From positions 930,001-994,000 of the forward strand of contig OY969813.1 in assembly GCA_963703355.1 (NCBI GenBank): 64,000 bases of DNA, written 5' to 3'. Shown in pieces: positions 40,674-49,105 of the stretch. The position numbers and the translations under genes were made by a program. The DNA comes from Puia sp963703355. Lineage in GTDB: Bacteria; Bacteroidota; Bacteroidia; Chitinophagales; Chitinophagaceae. Positions within the stretch are counted from its first letter, which is position 1. Each line of letters opens with the position of its first letter. Under the pieces are notes generated by a model. The model was given only the letters and a program-made list of their open reading frames with translations, did not search any database and was not told the origin of the DNA.

Positions 40674-41972
40674 ATGTACCAATCACTTCAGGAAGCGATG
40701 GATCTGATCAGGCCGGGTCAGCATCTTTTCATTCAGACAGGAGCTGCTGCGCCACAGGAGTTGATCAGAGGGCTCATGGACAAAGCAGGAGAATTGGATA
40801 GCATGACTATTTATCAGATGCATACGGAAGGGATCGCACCATACGGCGATCCGGAATGGGCAGATGTGTTTAAGGTGAATTGTTTTTTTATTGGTTCCAA
40901 TCTTAGAGATGCGGTTCAGGAAGGCAGGGCAGAATACATCCCTTTGTTTCTAAGTGAAATTCCAGGTCTCTTTAGAAAAAAAATAATTCCTATTGACGTT
41001 GCGTTGATCCATGTTTCCTACCCCGATGAACACGGCTACTGTTCACTGGGTGTTTCGGTGGACATTGCTCCGGCTGTTCTGGAATCTGCGTCTTGTGTAA
41101 TTGCACAGGTAAACGGACATATGCCCCGTACCTATGGAGACGCGATCATTCATGTGAGTAAGCTGGACGCTATGGTAGAAGTAGATGAGCCCATATTGGA
41201 AGCTGAGTTGTCTGAACCGGGGCCATTAAATATTAAAATTGCCGACTACGTGGCTTCGCTCATTGACGATGGGTCGACGCTGCAAATGGGTATAGGAAAA
41301 ATTCCCAACGCGATATTGAAAAGTCTCTCGGGCCACAGAAAGTTAGGTATACATACAGAAATGTTTTCTGACGGCATCATCGATTTAGTCAATTCGGGGG
41401 TTATCACCGGCGAGATGAAGAAAAAACGGAGGTTTAAAATAGTTTCGAGTTTTATGTTAGGCACCAAACGCCTCTATCAATTTGCAAATGACAATCCCGT
41501 TATTGAGATGCTCGATATCGGATATGTGAATGATGTCCATATCATCCGGCAAAATCCTAAAGTGGTGGCGGTTAATTGTGCGCTGGAAATTGATTTGTCC
41601 GGACAAATATGCGCCGATTCCATTGGTCCGAAAATGTATTCGGGCGTGGGCGGACAGATGGATTTTATGCGTGGTGCTTCTCTTTCAGAAGGTGGCAAAC
41701 CAATCATTGCAATGCCATCGGTAACTGCCGGCGGTGAAAGTAAAATTGTTCCTTTTTTAAAGAATGGTGCGGGTGTTGTTACGACCAGGGCGAACGTTCA
41801 TTATATTGTAACAGAGTATGGAATTGCTTATTTATACGGAAAAAACCTGACTGAGAGAGCGAAGGCGCTGATTCAAATTGCACATCCCAAACACCGGGAA
41901 AGCCTTTCTGAAGCTGCGTTTTTTATGAACAGGTCAAAGAAACCAGTGTTGCAACAGGATTTGTTATTTTAA
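40674..41972 (+). CDS. Acetyl-CoA hydrolase/transferase (4-hydroxybutyrate CoA-transferase type)
   Basis: 432 residues, family I CoA-transferase-like fold. Motifs include GIGKIPNAIL, GIHTEMFSDGIIDL (contains the expected catalytic Glu), SGVGGQMDFMRGASLSEGG and VTEYGIAYLYGKNL. It exchanges CoA between acyl-CoA and acetate, or hydrolyses acetyl-CoA. Together with acetate kinase across the divergent promoter it would connect acyl-CoA, acetate and ATP under energy limitation. Followed by a strong terminator. Confidence 0.92.
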   Translation: MYQSLQEAMDLIRPGQHLFIQTGAAAPQELIRGLMDKAGELDSMTIYQMHTEGIAPYGDPEWADVFKVNCFFIGSNLRDAVQEGRAEYIPLFLSEIPGLFRKKIIPIDVALIHVSYPDEHGYCSLGVSVDIAPAVLESASCVIAQVNGHMPRTYGDAIIHVSKLDAMVEVDEPILEAELSEPGPLNIKIADYVASLIDDGSTLQMGIGKIPNAILKSLSGHRKLGIHTEMFSDGIIDLVNSGVITGEMKKKRRFKIVSSFMLGTKRLYQFANDNPVIEMLDIGYVNDVHIIRQNPKVVAVNCALEIDLSGQICADSIGPKMYSGVGGQMDFMRGASLSEGGKPIIAMPSVTAGGESKIVPFLKNGAGVVTTRANVHYIVTEYGIAYLYGKNLTERAKALIQIAHPKHRESLSEAAFFMNRSKKPVLQQDLLF

Positions 41973-42001
41973 GATATTTTACAAACCAATGAATATATCA
42001 A

Positions 42002-42030
42002 AACACCCCATCAGTAGATGATGGGGTGTT
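42002..42030. terminator. Strong bidirectional hairpin terminator
   Basis: AACACCCCATCA, loop GTAGA, TGATGGGGTGTT: perfect 12-bp stem between the convergent CoA-transferase (+) and alcohol dehydrogenase (-) genes, with no long T-run. Confidence 0.8.
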
Positions 42031-42045
42031 GCTGTTAAGGAGGGA

Positions 42046-43086
42046 TCAATCATTGGATAAAATCACTTTTAATGTTTTTTCTTTCGAAGCCTGTTCAAAA
42101 CAGGTATATGCTTTGATAATTTCAAAGAGTTTGAAACGATGTGTTATCAGTTGTTTTGAATTCAGCTTTCCGGATTGGACCGTCTTCATCAACATCGGTG
42201 TCGAAATCGTATCCACCAGCCGCGTAGTAATGGTTATATTTTTTCCCCATAAAGTTTCCAGATGCAATTCAACGCTCTTGCCATGCACACCCACATTTGC
42301 AATCTTTCCACCGGGTGCAACGATGGCCTGGCATAGTTCAAACGTTGCGGGTATACCCACCGCTTCTATCACGGTATCAACACCTTTATGATCTGTTAAT
42401 GCTAGAATTTTTTCAATCGCTATTTCCTTTTTGTTGTTGATCGTATGGGTTGCTCCCATTTTTCGGGCAACTTCCAACCGGTTTTCGTCGGGATCAATCA
42501 TAATTAAAATAGATGGAGAAAAGAACTGCGCTGTTAATAAAGCAGCCAGACCAACCGGTCCCGCTCCTACGATGGCGACGGTATCACCGGGACTGATTTG
42601 CCCGTTTAATACCCCGCATTCATAACCGGTTGGAAGAATGTCGCTCAGCATCACCAATGCTTCTTCATCACTGTTGTCGGGAATTTTATAGAGACTTGTA
42701 TCGGCATAAGGAATTCGAACATACTCAGCCTGGGTGCCGTCAATTAAATGTCCGAGTATCCATCCGCCGTTTTCGCAATGCGAGTACATACCCTTTCTGC
42801 AATAATTGCAAATGCCACAGGAAGTGATACAGGAAATAAGCACATGATCCCCTTTTTTAAATCGCGTTACAAAATCACCCGTTTCCTCAATTACGCCCAC
42901 TCCTTCGTGACCAAGTATGCGACCATCCGTAACTTCAGGCACATCCCCTTTTAAGATATGCAGATCCGTTCCGCAAATGGTAGTTTTCGTAATGCGCACA
43001 ATGGCATCGGTTGCTTTTTGGATAACCGGCTTTTCTTTTTGCTCCCAGGATTTATTACCCGGCCCATGATAAACGAGTGCTTTCAT
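42046..43086 (-). CDS. adh: Zinc-dependent alcohol dehydrogenase
   Basis: 346 residues of the MDR superfamily. Catalytic zinc ligands Cys38 (CGTDLH) and the GHEGVGVIEE segment with His/Glu, structural zinc Cys cluster CGICNYCRKGMYSHC, and NAD-binding loop VAIVGAGPVGL. Likely reoxidises NADH by reducing an aldehyde; the EKTLKVILSND end is typical of this subfamily. Its 5' region shares the double FNR-like site with the flavin protein operon. Confidence 0.93.
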   Translation of the reverse strand: MKALVYHGPGNKSWEQKEKPVIQKATDAIVRITKTTICGTDLHILKGDVPEVTDGRILGHEGVGVIEETGDFVTRFKKGDHVLISCITSCGICNYCRKGMYSHCENGGWILGHLIDGTQAEYVRIPYADTSLYKIPDNSDEEALVMLSDILPTGYECGVLNGQISPGDTVAIVGAGPVGLAALLTAQFFSPSILIMIDPDENRLEVARKMGATHTINNKKEIAIEKILALTDHKGVDTVIEAVGIPATFELCQAIVAPGGKIANVGVHGKSVELHLETLWGKNITITTRLVDTISTPMLMKTVQSGKLNSKQLITHRFKLFEIIKAYTCFEQASKEKTLKVILSND

Positions 43087-43133
43087 AGTTGCTAATTAAT
43101 ATCCTGCAACCTAGCCCGGTTAACTACAAATTA

Positions 43134-43171
43134 TTATGATAATACGGCCTATGCCATATGATATTCGTCAT
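43134..43171 (-). promoter_or_regulatory. FNR-like site for the alcohol dehydrogenase
   Basis: ATGATATTCGTCAT (43158-43171). A minus-strand ATAATTTG (43134-43127) is a weak -7 candidate starting 30.5 bp from the centre. Confidence 0.45.
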
Positions 43172-43188
43172 GTATTAACTCCATTCGA

Positions 43189-43254
43189 ATGAGCAAGGTC
43201 ATACACTCATTTGATCACCCTCATTCTTTACCCAGGGGAAATCGCAGATATTTG
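43189..43254 (+). promoter_or_regulatory. FNR-like site plus -7 element of the 43270 operon
   Basis: ATGAGCAAGGTCAT (43189-43202); GATATTTG (43247-43254) begins 51.5 bp from its centre. A weaker copy TTGATCACCCTCAT (43211-43224) sits exactly at 29.5, as in the oxidase promoter. The distance to the adh site is 31 bp centre to centre, the same as at 16167/16198. Confidence 0.5.
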
Positions 43255-43269
43255 AGAAAATGAAACCAT

Positions 43270-43749
43270 ATGTTTGGAAATCTTAATGATGAAGAAATAG
43301 AAACGATTCTTCACGCGCAGATTATCGGAAGAATAGGTTGTCATCACGACAACACGACGTATATCGTACCAATCAGTTACGTGTACCATGAGGGGTTTGT
43401 TTACGCACTCACAAGAGAAGGGTTGAAAATAAATATGATGCGGCAAAATCAGCACGTATGTTTTGAAGTGGAAGAGGTTCCGGATCTCGCCAGCTGGAAA
43501 ACGGTTATTTGCTGGGGTGATTATGAAGAGCTGATAAATAAAGAAGAACGTGACCATGCATTAGCGTTATTGCATGACCGGCATTTGCCGCAGGTAAGCA
43601 GTTCAACGATGAAAATATCTCCGTCCTGGCCGTTTCGTCCAGATGACTTAGCGAGTATAAAAGGAGTTGTTTTCAGAATCCGTCTGAATAAGAAAACAGG
43701 AAAATATGAAAAACAGGATGAACGGGCAAACCAATACTGGGCTGATTAG
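43270..43749 (+). CDS. Pyridoxamine-5'-phosphate-oxidase-like flavin-binding protein
   Basis: 159 residues, split-barrel FMN-binding fold: IGRIGCHHDNTTYIVPISYVYH, then ALTREGLKINMMRQNQHVCFEVEEV, SWKTVICWGDYEEL. Family members bind FMN, haem or F420; precise chemistry unknown. First gene of a unit with a universal stress protein (27 bases on) and an OmpA lipoprotein, under FNR-like sites. Confidence 0.87.
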   Translation: MFGNLNDEEIETILHAQIIGRIGCHHDNTTYIVPISYVYHEGFVYALTREGLKINMMRQNQHVCFEVEEVPDLASWKTVICWGDYEELINKEERDHALALLHDRHLPQVSSSTMKISPSWPFRPDDLASIKGVVFRIRLNKKTGKYEKQDERANQYWAD

Positions 43750-43776
43750 ACCGGTCTTAAAAATAAATAAAATACA

Positions 43777-44601
43777 ATGAAGACAATACTTGCACCCACC
43801 GATTTTTCAACTACGTCTATCAACGCGGTTCATTATGCTGTGGACCTCGCCAAAGCGATTAACGCCAGGCTGGTCCTCTTTCATGCAATACCATTTCCTA
43901 TAGCGGTAACAGAAATTTCAGTACCAGATGATTTTCTGGATGAGATGATGGAAGTCGGACAACGCGATATGGACGAATTACATAAAGAAATCGAAAAAAG
44001 AGCCGATGGCAGGATAAACGTTTCGACTGTTGTTAAAATGGGAAGGATTGAACAGGAAATGGAAAACATTTCTTTTATTGAAAAGCCGTTTGCTATTGTA
44101 ATGGGCATTCGGTCGGGCAAATCTCTTGAAAGAGCGCTCATGGGTAGTTCCGTTTTTCATGTGGTAAATCATGTTTTTTTCCCAACACTGATCATTCCGG
44201 AAAACGCATCATTCACAGGAATCCATCGTATCGGCATAGCCTGCGACCTTAAAAAAGTAGATGATAAGCTACCTTTTGAAGTCATTGCAGAATGGCTTTC
44301 TCTTTTTAATGCCAAACCGGAAATAATTAATATCGCCATCAGCACCAGTGATTTCAAAGTAGACCAATTAGCGGAGTCTATAGGTATTCAAAACCGACTA
44401 AGTGATTTTAATCCGGGGTTTCATTTTCTTACCGGCAAAAATATCGCAGATGAAATGGATGCATTTATCAAAATACATCCGATTGATCTTCTGATGGTTT
44501 TCCCAAGAAAACATGGAATTTTCGCGCTATTTCATAAAAAAGTTTCCAAACAAATTGTTGCACATAATCAAATTCCTATTTTATCAGTACATGATATGTA
44601 A
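43777..44601 (+). CDS. Universal stress protein (tandem-domain)
   Basis: 274 residues. First UspA domain MKTILAPTDFSTTSINAVHY to about 145, second from GIHRIGIACDLKKVDDK to the end (IPILSVHDM). The N-terminal APTDFS resembles the ATP-binding start of UspA; the glycine-rich loop is replaced by GIRSGKSLERALMGSSVFHV, close to the G-x2-G-x9-G(S/T) pattern. It probably acts in energy-limited survival with its neighbours. Confidence 0.88.
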   Translation: MKTILAPTDFSTTSINAVHYAVDLAKAINARLVLFHAIPFPIAVTEISVPDDFLDEMMEVGQRDMDELHKEIEKRADGRINVSTVVKMGRIEQEMENISFIEKPFAIVMGIRSGKSLERALMGSSVFHVVNHVFFPTLIIPENASFTGIHRIGIACDLKKVDDKLPFEVIAEWLSLFNAKPEIINIAISTSDFKVDQLAESIGIQNRLSDFNPGFHFLTGKNIADEMDAFIKIHPIDLLMVFPRKHGIFALFHKKVSKQIVAHNQIPILSVHDM

Positions 44602-44618
44602 TTGACTACATAACGTTT

Positions 44619-45434
44619 ATGATACCCAGGAATTTTAAAAATTACCCAATGACCAACATACGAACGACTTTTTCTTATATCCTCATCGTTATCATTATGG
44701 CATCGTGCGGTAATTCAAAAAAGCTGGAATTGGCCAACGAACAAAATAAAACATGGAGAGCAAAGGATTCTGTTTTATCTGATGAAGTAGCCTCGCTAAA
44801 GAACAGCATTTCCGAATGCAGGAAACAGGCAGACGAAGAGGCGCTGGATAAAAAAGAAACGCAGCGGAAACTTTTGGAAGCGAATCAGTCGATCGATAAG
44901 CTGAACGCGAAGTTGATGGACATGAACAAAATACTGGATGATCAATCCGTTTCACTAAATGACATCAGGAAAGAAATTTTCACTGGGCTTCATCAGATCC
45001 AGGATTCAGGAATCTCGGTAACATATCGCAACGGGATGATATTTGTTTCCATGCGGGATCAGTTTATGTTTGAAACTGGCAGCAAAAAAGTAAAACAACA
45101 GGCAAGGCAGGCACTCATAGTTATTGCCGATGTCCTGGCAACCCATCAGCAGGTAAATGCGATCATCGTAGGTCATACAGATAGCGTGAAAACATCCGGC
45201 AGAATGATCGACAACTGGTCACTGAGTGCCGAAAGAGCTGTCGCGATAGCGAGAATGCTAACAGAAGAATGCAAAGCGGATCCGGCGAGGATAATTGTTG
45301 CAGGCAGAAGCAAATATGATCCGGTAGCCAGTAACATGACGGCTGATGGCAGAAGTAAAAACAGAAGAACGGATATTATTATCAATCCGGATTTATCCAG
45401 ACTCTGGCAGCTCTCACAAAAATATCCTCAATAA
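44619..45434 (+). CDS. OmpA-family lipoprotein
   Basis: 271 residues from ATG 44619, 261 from the ATG at 44649, which gives the better signal peptide. Lipobox IIMASC (Cys28 from the first start), a long coiled coil (about 30-120, LDKKETQRKLLEANQSIDKL), then an OmpA C-terminal peptidoglycan-binding domain (about 135-265) with IVGHTDSVKTSG, NWSLSAERA and RSKNRRTDI. Links outer membrane to wall. Last gene of the 43270 unit. Confidence 0.88.
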   Translation: MIPRNFKNYPMTNIRTTFSYILIVIIMASCGNSKKLELANEQNKTWRAKDSVLSDEVASLKNSISECRKQADEEALDKKETQRKLLEANQSIDKLNAKLMDMNKILDDQSVSLNDIRKEIFTGLHQIQDSGISVTYRNGMIFVSMRDQFMFETGSKKVKQQARQALIVIADVLATHQQVNAIIVGHTDSVKTSGRMIDNWSLSAERAVAIARMLTEECKADPARIIVAGRSKYDPVASNMTADGRSKNRRTDIIINPDLSRLWQLSQKYPQ

Positions 45435-45556
45435 ACCACACCAGATCACTTTTAACTAATATCCCCGATCTACACGGGATACCATACATGGTGAAATTAT
45501 AGCGCTGGCTTATTCATTGTACTTATTTAAAGTAACTTTAGTAAGAACCATAAGCC

Positions 45557-46057
45557 ATGCAACAACAGCGCCGGCTGGCAGCCATTCTCTTTACGGATAT
45601 AATCGGTTCGACTGCGATCATGCAAAAGGATGAACAAATGGCTTTATCCATAAACAAACGATTTGTTGAAGTGCTGAAACAATCTGCTTCAGTTCACGGC
45701 GGTGAAATACTGAACGATTACGGCGATGGATGTCTTTGTGCTTTTGCAAGTGCCACGGAAGCCGTAAGGTGTGCAATGGAAATACAACGACAATTACAGA
45801 TCGAACCAAAGGTTCCCTTACGAATTGGTTTGCATATCGGGGAAATGATTTTTGAAGACGGTAAAGTAATGGGTGATGGAGTGAATGTGGCATCCAGGAT
45901 TCAGTCAATTGGTACGGCAAACTCCATTCTCTTTTCTTCAGAGATCAGCAACAAATTAGTTAACCAGCCGGAGTTTAAATGTGCGTCAATTGGAAAGTTT
46001 CAATTCAAAAACGTGCATTTACCTGTAGAGGTTTTTGCTCTTAGCAATGAAGGTTAG
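45557..46057 (+). pseudogene. Class III nucleotidyl cyclase domain, severed from a cyclase-TPR protein
   Basis: 166 residues containing a whole cyclase catalytic domain: LFTDIIGSTAIMQKDE with the metal Asp, then NDYGDGCLCAFASA with the second metal Asp, GDGVNVASRI with the Asn/Arg pair. The usual membrane and TPR region that follows in such proteins is absent; a TAG comes right after VFALSNEG, and the C-terminal TPR part follows in another frame. The cyclase domain itself could still be made and active. Confidence 0.7.
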
Positions 46058-46440
46058 CATATCTTGCTTATGTTCTTTTGGCCAGAAAAGATTTTGAAAG
46101 AGCCTTTGAAATAATTAAACAAATCCCTCAAAATGGAGAGATGAAAAACGCCATCTATGGGAACGTTCTAATGGCTTATGCTTATGGCCTTTTAGGGAAA
46201 ATAAAACAGGCCAACGAAGAGTTGAATAAAATCTTAAAAGGAGGATCCTTTACAGCCCATTACAATTTAGCCTACGTCTATATGGCTCTTAAAGAATATA
46301 AGCTTGCTTTAGATGAGCTGGATAAAGCCGTATCCGAGAAGGAGATTTTTTTAATTTTCGTAAAAATTGAACCCATATTTTTACCATTAAAAAATGAACC
46401 AGGATTTAAAGCATTGTTGGAAAAAATGAACCTGGAATAA
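46051..46440 (+). pseudogene. TPR C-terminal fragment of the cyclase-TPR gene
   Basis: An open frame without a normal start (a TTG at 46078 exists) reads AYLAYVLLARKDFERAFEII and YNLAYVYMALKEYKLALDEL, i.e. two or more TPR helices, ending FLIFVKIEPIFLPLKNEPGF plus KALLEKMNLE, the characteristic end of adenylate-cyclase/TPR proteins. It begins in a different frame 0-20 bases after the cyclase stop. I read this as an internal deletion of the original gene. Confidence 0.65.
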
Positions 46441-46503
46441 ATGATCTTGAACAAGCAACGTTTACCTTTAGTCAGAAGCTGTATTTTGGAAAACCTCAGG
46501 CTA

Positions 46504-46980
46504 ATGAACATAATCAAACACTGCTGTTACTTATTGCTTTCGTTTGTTTTGTTTTCCTGCTATAAAACCGTGCAATTACCCGGTTACCCATCGTATAATG
46601 GCCAGTGGTTATATACCGGATCGACCTTCGGACCTTTTTTTACACATCCTTCTGCAGATTCTGTTGTGATTTTAACACTAAGACCGGGGAATGTGTACGA
46701 CGCCTCGTTCAATAACATTTCCATTATTCATGGGTCTTTTTCGATCGATTCAAACGCCAATGGCATTACAATTCAATTCCTGAATATTACACAGCCGTAC
46801 GGAAATGAAACAGAATTTACGACAAATGGTATTACCTATCTATTCTTCAACACAGCCAAAATCGGCCCGCTCACCTTATTTGAAACAAACGAACTGAGTC
46901 CCGCCGGAGACAGCATTGCATTAACTTCCTATCCGATCACTCCGGAATTTACAAGCAATTATTTCAAAAGAATTCAGTAA
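46504..46980 (+). CDS. Putative lipoprotein of unknown function
   Basis: 158 residues from ATG 46504. Signal MNIIKHCCYLLLSFVLFSC with lipobox Cys19, then a beta-rich domain (YNGQWLYTGSTFGPFF, VVILTLRPGNVYDASF). No family recognised. Between 46981 and 47052 a short frame ending ERATWEDETIIV looks like the tail of a lost gene, but is too short to call. Confidence 0.65.
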   Translation: MNIIKHCCYLLLSFVLFSCYKTVQLPGYPSYNGQWLYTGSTFGPFFTHPSADSVVILTLRPGNVYDASFNNISIIHGSFSIDSNANGITIQFLNITQPYGNETEFTTNGITYLFFNTAKIGPLTLFETNELSPAGDSIALTSYPITPEFTSNYFKRIQ

Positions 46981-47052
46981 TACACCACTGACTGCCCGAA
47001 CCGGAAGAAGAAAAAGAAATTGACGAAAGAGCCACTTGGGAAGATGAAACAA

Positions 47053-47937
47053 TCATTGTCTAAAATACAATGTCGCGCTTTTATCTTTTACATGCATGGT
47101 GAGTTTGTCGCCAACAGAAATCGTTTGCTCATCAAAAGAATCAGCCAATTCGATTTCTATGCTCTTTAATTTAGTTGTGGGAACATCCGCCAGGGTATAT
47201 CTTATACGTATATAGTCGTTGTAGAACATGTGGTCTTTTTCTGTAAGTCCGAACCCGAGAAGTGATTGCTTAAAATAGCCAAACTCTTCGTTATTTGTAA
47301 CGATCTCCACTTCAACAACCCGTACGAAGGACTTAGTGTTTTTCGTTTTCGCTCTCTTTGCTGAATAATCATGCCAGAGAATGGGTTGTTTTATATCACT
47401 ATCGGTAAAGCCTACAGACTTCAACTCTTCCGGCGTGTTCTCCATAACCCATGCGGACCCGGATTTGGAACTGTCTGCTGTAAAAAGCGAAAGCGAATAG
47501 AACCAGGGCATTTTAGCTCCATTGTCGACGATTATATCCGTATCCCGTATTATAGAATCTTTATAATCGGATTTCCATTTCGCTTCCACATAATTAATAT
47601 CGCCGGATTTGGTTGTCATAAACCCAAAACCAAAGTTGCCAACCTGAGAACCCGTAAAACCGGATGGTGAAAAGACTTCAAAATAAGAATCCCGACCCAG
47701 GAGATATTTCCCGGACCATGCATCTACAGTGGTTGTCGTTTTTCTTTCATTAACTACACCCAATTGATGAAAAATGGCCGAGTCAAAAATATGGATATAG
47801 GAATTTGAGTCGACTACAAAAAATATATGGTTTAAATAAACCGGCACGTGATTATTTTGAGCTTTGGCAGCTATCGAAATAGAAAGGAGCAAAGCGAAGG
47901 AAAATAAGGCAACCGGTTGCCGATTATTTTTACTCAT
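47053..47937 (-). CDS. Exported glyoxalase/VOC-like protein (DUF5829-like)
   Basis: 294 residues with signal peptide (cleavage near AKAQ). The body starts VPVYLNHIFFVVDSNSYIHI and contains GRDSYFEVFSPSG and GNFGFGF, a layout reminiscent of the glyoxalase/VOC fold. DUF5829 assignment is from memory. No catalytic residues confirmed. It is 5 bases upstream of... the isomerase gene stop side, on the same strand, and is probably co-transcribed with it. Confidence 0.6.
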   Translation of the reverse strand: MSKNNRQPVALFSFALLLSISIAAKAQNNHVPVYLNHIFFVVDSNSYIHIFDSAIFHQLGVVNERKTTTTVDAWSGKYLLGRDSYFEVFSPSGFTGSQVGNFGFGFMTTKSGDINYVEAKWKSDYKDSIIRDTDIIVDNGAKMPWFYSLSLFTADSSKSGSAWVMENTPEELKSVGFTDSDIKQPILWHDYSAKRAKTKNTKSFVRVVEVEIVTNNEEFGYFKQSLLGFGLTEKDHMFYNDYIRIRYTLADVPTTKLKSIEIELADSFDEQTISVGDKLTMHVKDKSATLYFRQ

Positions 47938-47942
47938 ACATT

Positions 47943-48863
47943 TTATGCTTTATAACCCCAACCCTTCATTGTTTCCAAATCGATTTTCATGCATTCAAGA
48001 GGCGGTGTGCCCTGGTAAGATTCGTGTTCGATGATCACGTAGTTGATACCAACTTTGGCTGACTCGATCAGCGTATCATGTACGGGTATCAAACCCTTTC
48101 CTAAAAAAGTACTTTCATATCCGGTACCCACCTCTCCCTCACCCGAACTTTTAATTTCATCTTTAATATGCATCATGATATACCGGCCGGGATATTTTTT
48201 CATCAGTTCAATGGCAGTGGTGCCCTGACCGTATAAATTACCTGTGTCCAATTGCTGAACAACAAGCGCCGGATCCGTGTTTTTCATGATAAAGTCGTAC
48301 AGGGTGTTGTCTCCTATTTTAGTAGTGAATTCAAACTCATGATTATGGTATCCGAACTGCATCCCCTGGGCCTGACAGAGTTTACCGCATTTGTTGAACT
48401 GGTCCATGAATCTTTTTAACGCTTCTGTATCCGTGCGCATGCCTTCTTCCATATAAGGACTAATAACATATTTCTGCCCGAGGATCGCCGCATCGTCAAT
48501 GGTATGTTTCCATTTATCGGTGAAATCCCCTTTTTCCGCGTCATAGTCGGCTACCGTCATGGTTGTATGACCACTCGGCATGATCAGGCCAAGACTATCC
48601 AATAATTTTTTAAAATCAACTGCAGAATAACCATAAAATTTACGGTTGCTGTAATCCGCGTGCTCCACACGTTTATATCCTATCTCCGCAAGTTTTTTTA
48701 ATGTTCCTGATGGATCCTTATGCATGTCATCCCTCACAGAATACAACTGCAGGCCCAGGTGCTGGTTCACTGCAATATTGGCAAAACCGCGCCCCGGCAA
48801 AACTGCTGCTGCCACAACGGCTAAGCTTCCCGTTTTAATAAACTTTCTGCGTGAAGTCGTCAT
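47943..48863 (-). CDS. Exported sugar phosphate isomerase/epimerase-like TIM-barrel protein
   Basis: 306 residues. Twin-arginine type signal SRRKFIKTGSLAVVAAAVLP, then a xylose-isomerase-like barrel (LGLQLYSVRDDMHKD, GYHNHEFEF with a metal His/Glu, QLDTGNLY, MHIKDE, VIIEHESY). Metal ligands Glu, Asp, His, Glu are in place. These proteins act on sugars in the periplasm. First gene of a two-gene unit with the DUF5829-like gene, 5 bp apart. Confidence 0.9.
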   Translation of the reverse strand: MTTSRRKFIKTGSLAVVAAAVLPGRGFANIAVNQHLGLQLYSVRDDMHKDPSGTLKKLAEIGYKRVEHADYSNRKFYGYSAVDFKKLLDSLGLIMPSGHTTMTVADYDAEKGDFTDKWKHTIDDAAILGQKYVISPYMEEGMRTDTEALKRFMDQFNKCGKLCQAQGMQFGYHNHEFEFTTKIGDNTLYDFIMKNTDPALVVQQLDTGNLYGQGTTAIELMKKYPGRYIMMHIKDEIKSSGEGEVGTGYESTFLGKGLIPVHDTLIESAKVGINYVIIEHESYQGTPPLECMKIDLETMKGWGYKA

Positions 48864-49105
48864 ATGTTATCAGTTGAATTTGATATTTGGAATATCTGAC
48901 TTTATTAAAGATAATGTATTAACAAACGTAAATTCAGATTCGATGCTGCTGGTAATAAATTAAAGTATTTCACCGTATACTATAATACATCTGTCGATTA
49001 ATGATATGTGTTCGTCGATCATATTCAGCTTTTATGAATTTACGGGTTAGCTTTTAACAGTCAAATAAATCGTATTTCAGAATAGACCTTTCCAACCTGA
49101 TTTTC

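Noticed and set aside
46981..47052. Acidic 22-codon frame ending ERATWEDETIIV.
   Set aside because: It has no start and no family; perhaps the tail of a lost gene but too short to support.
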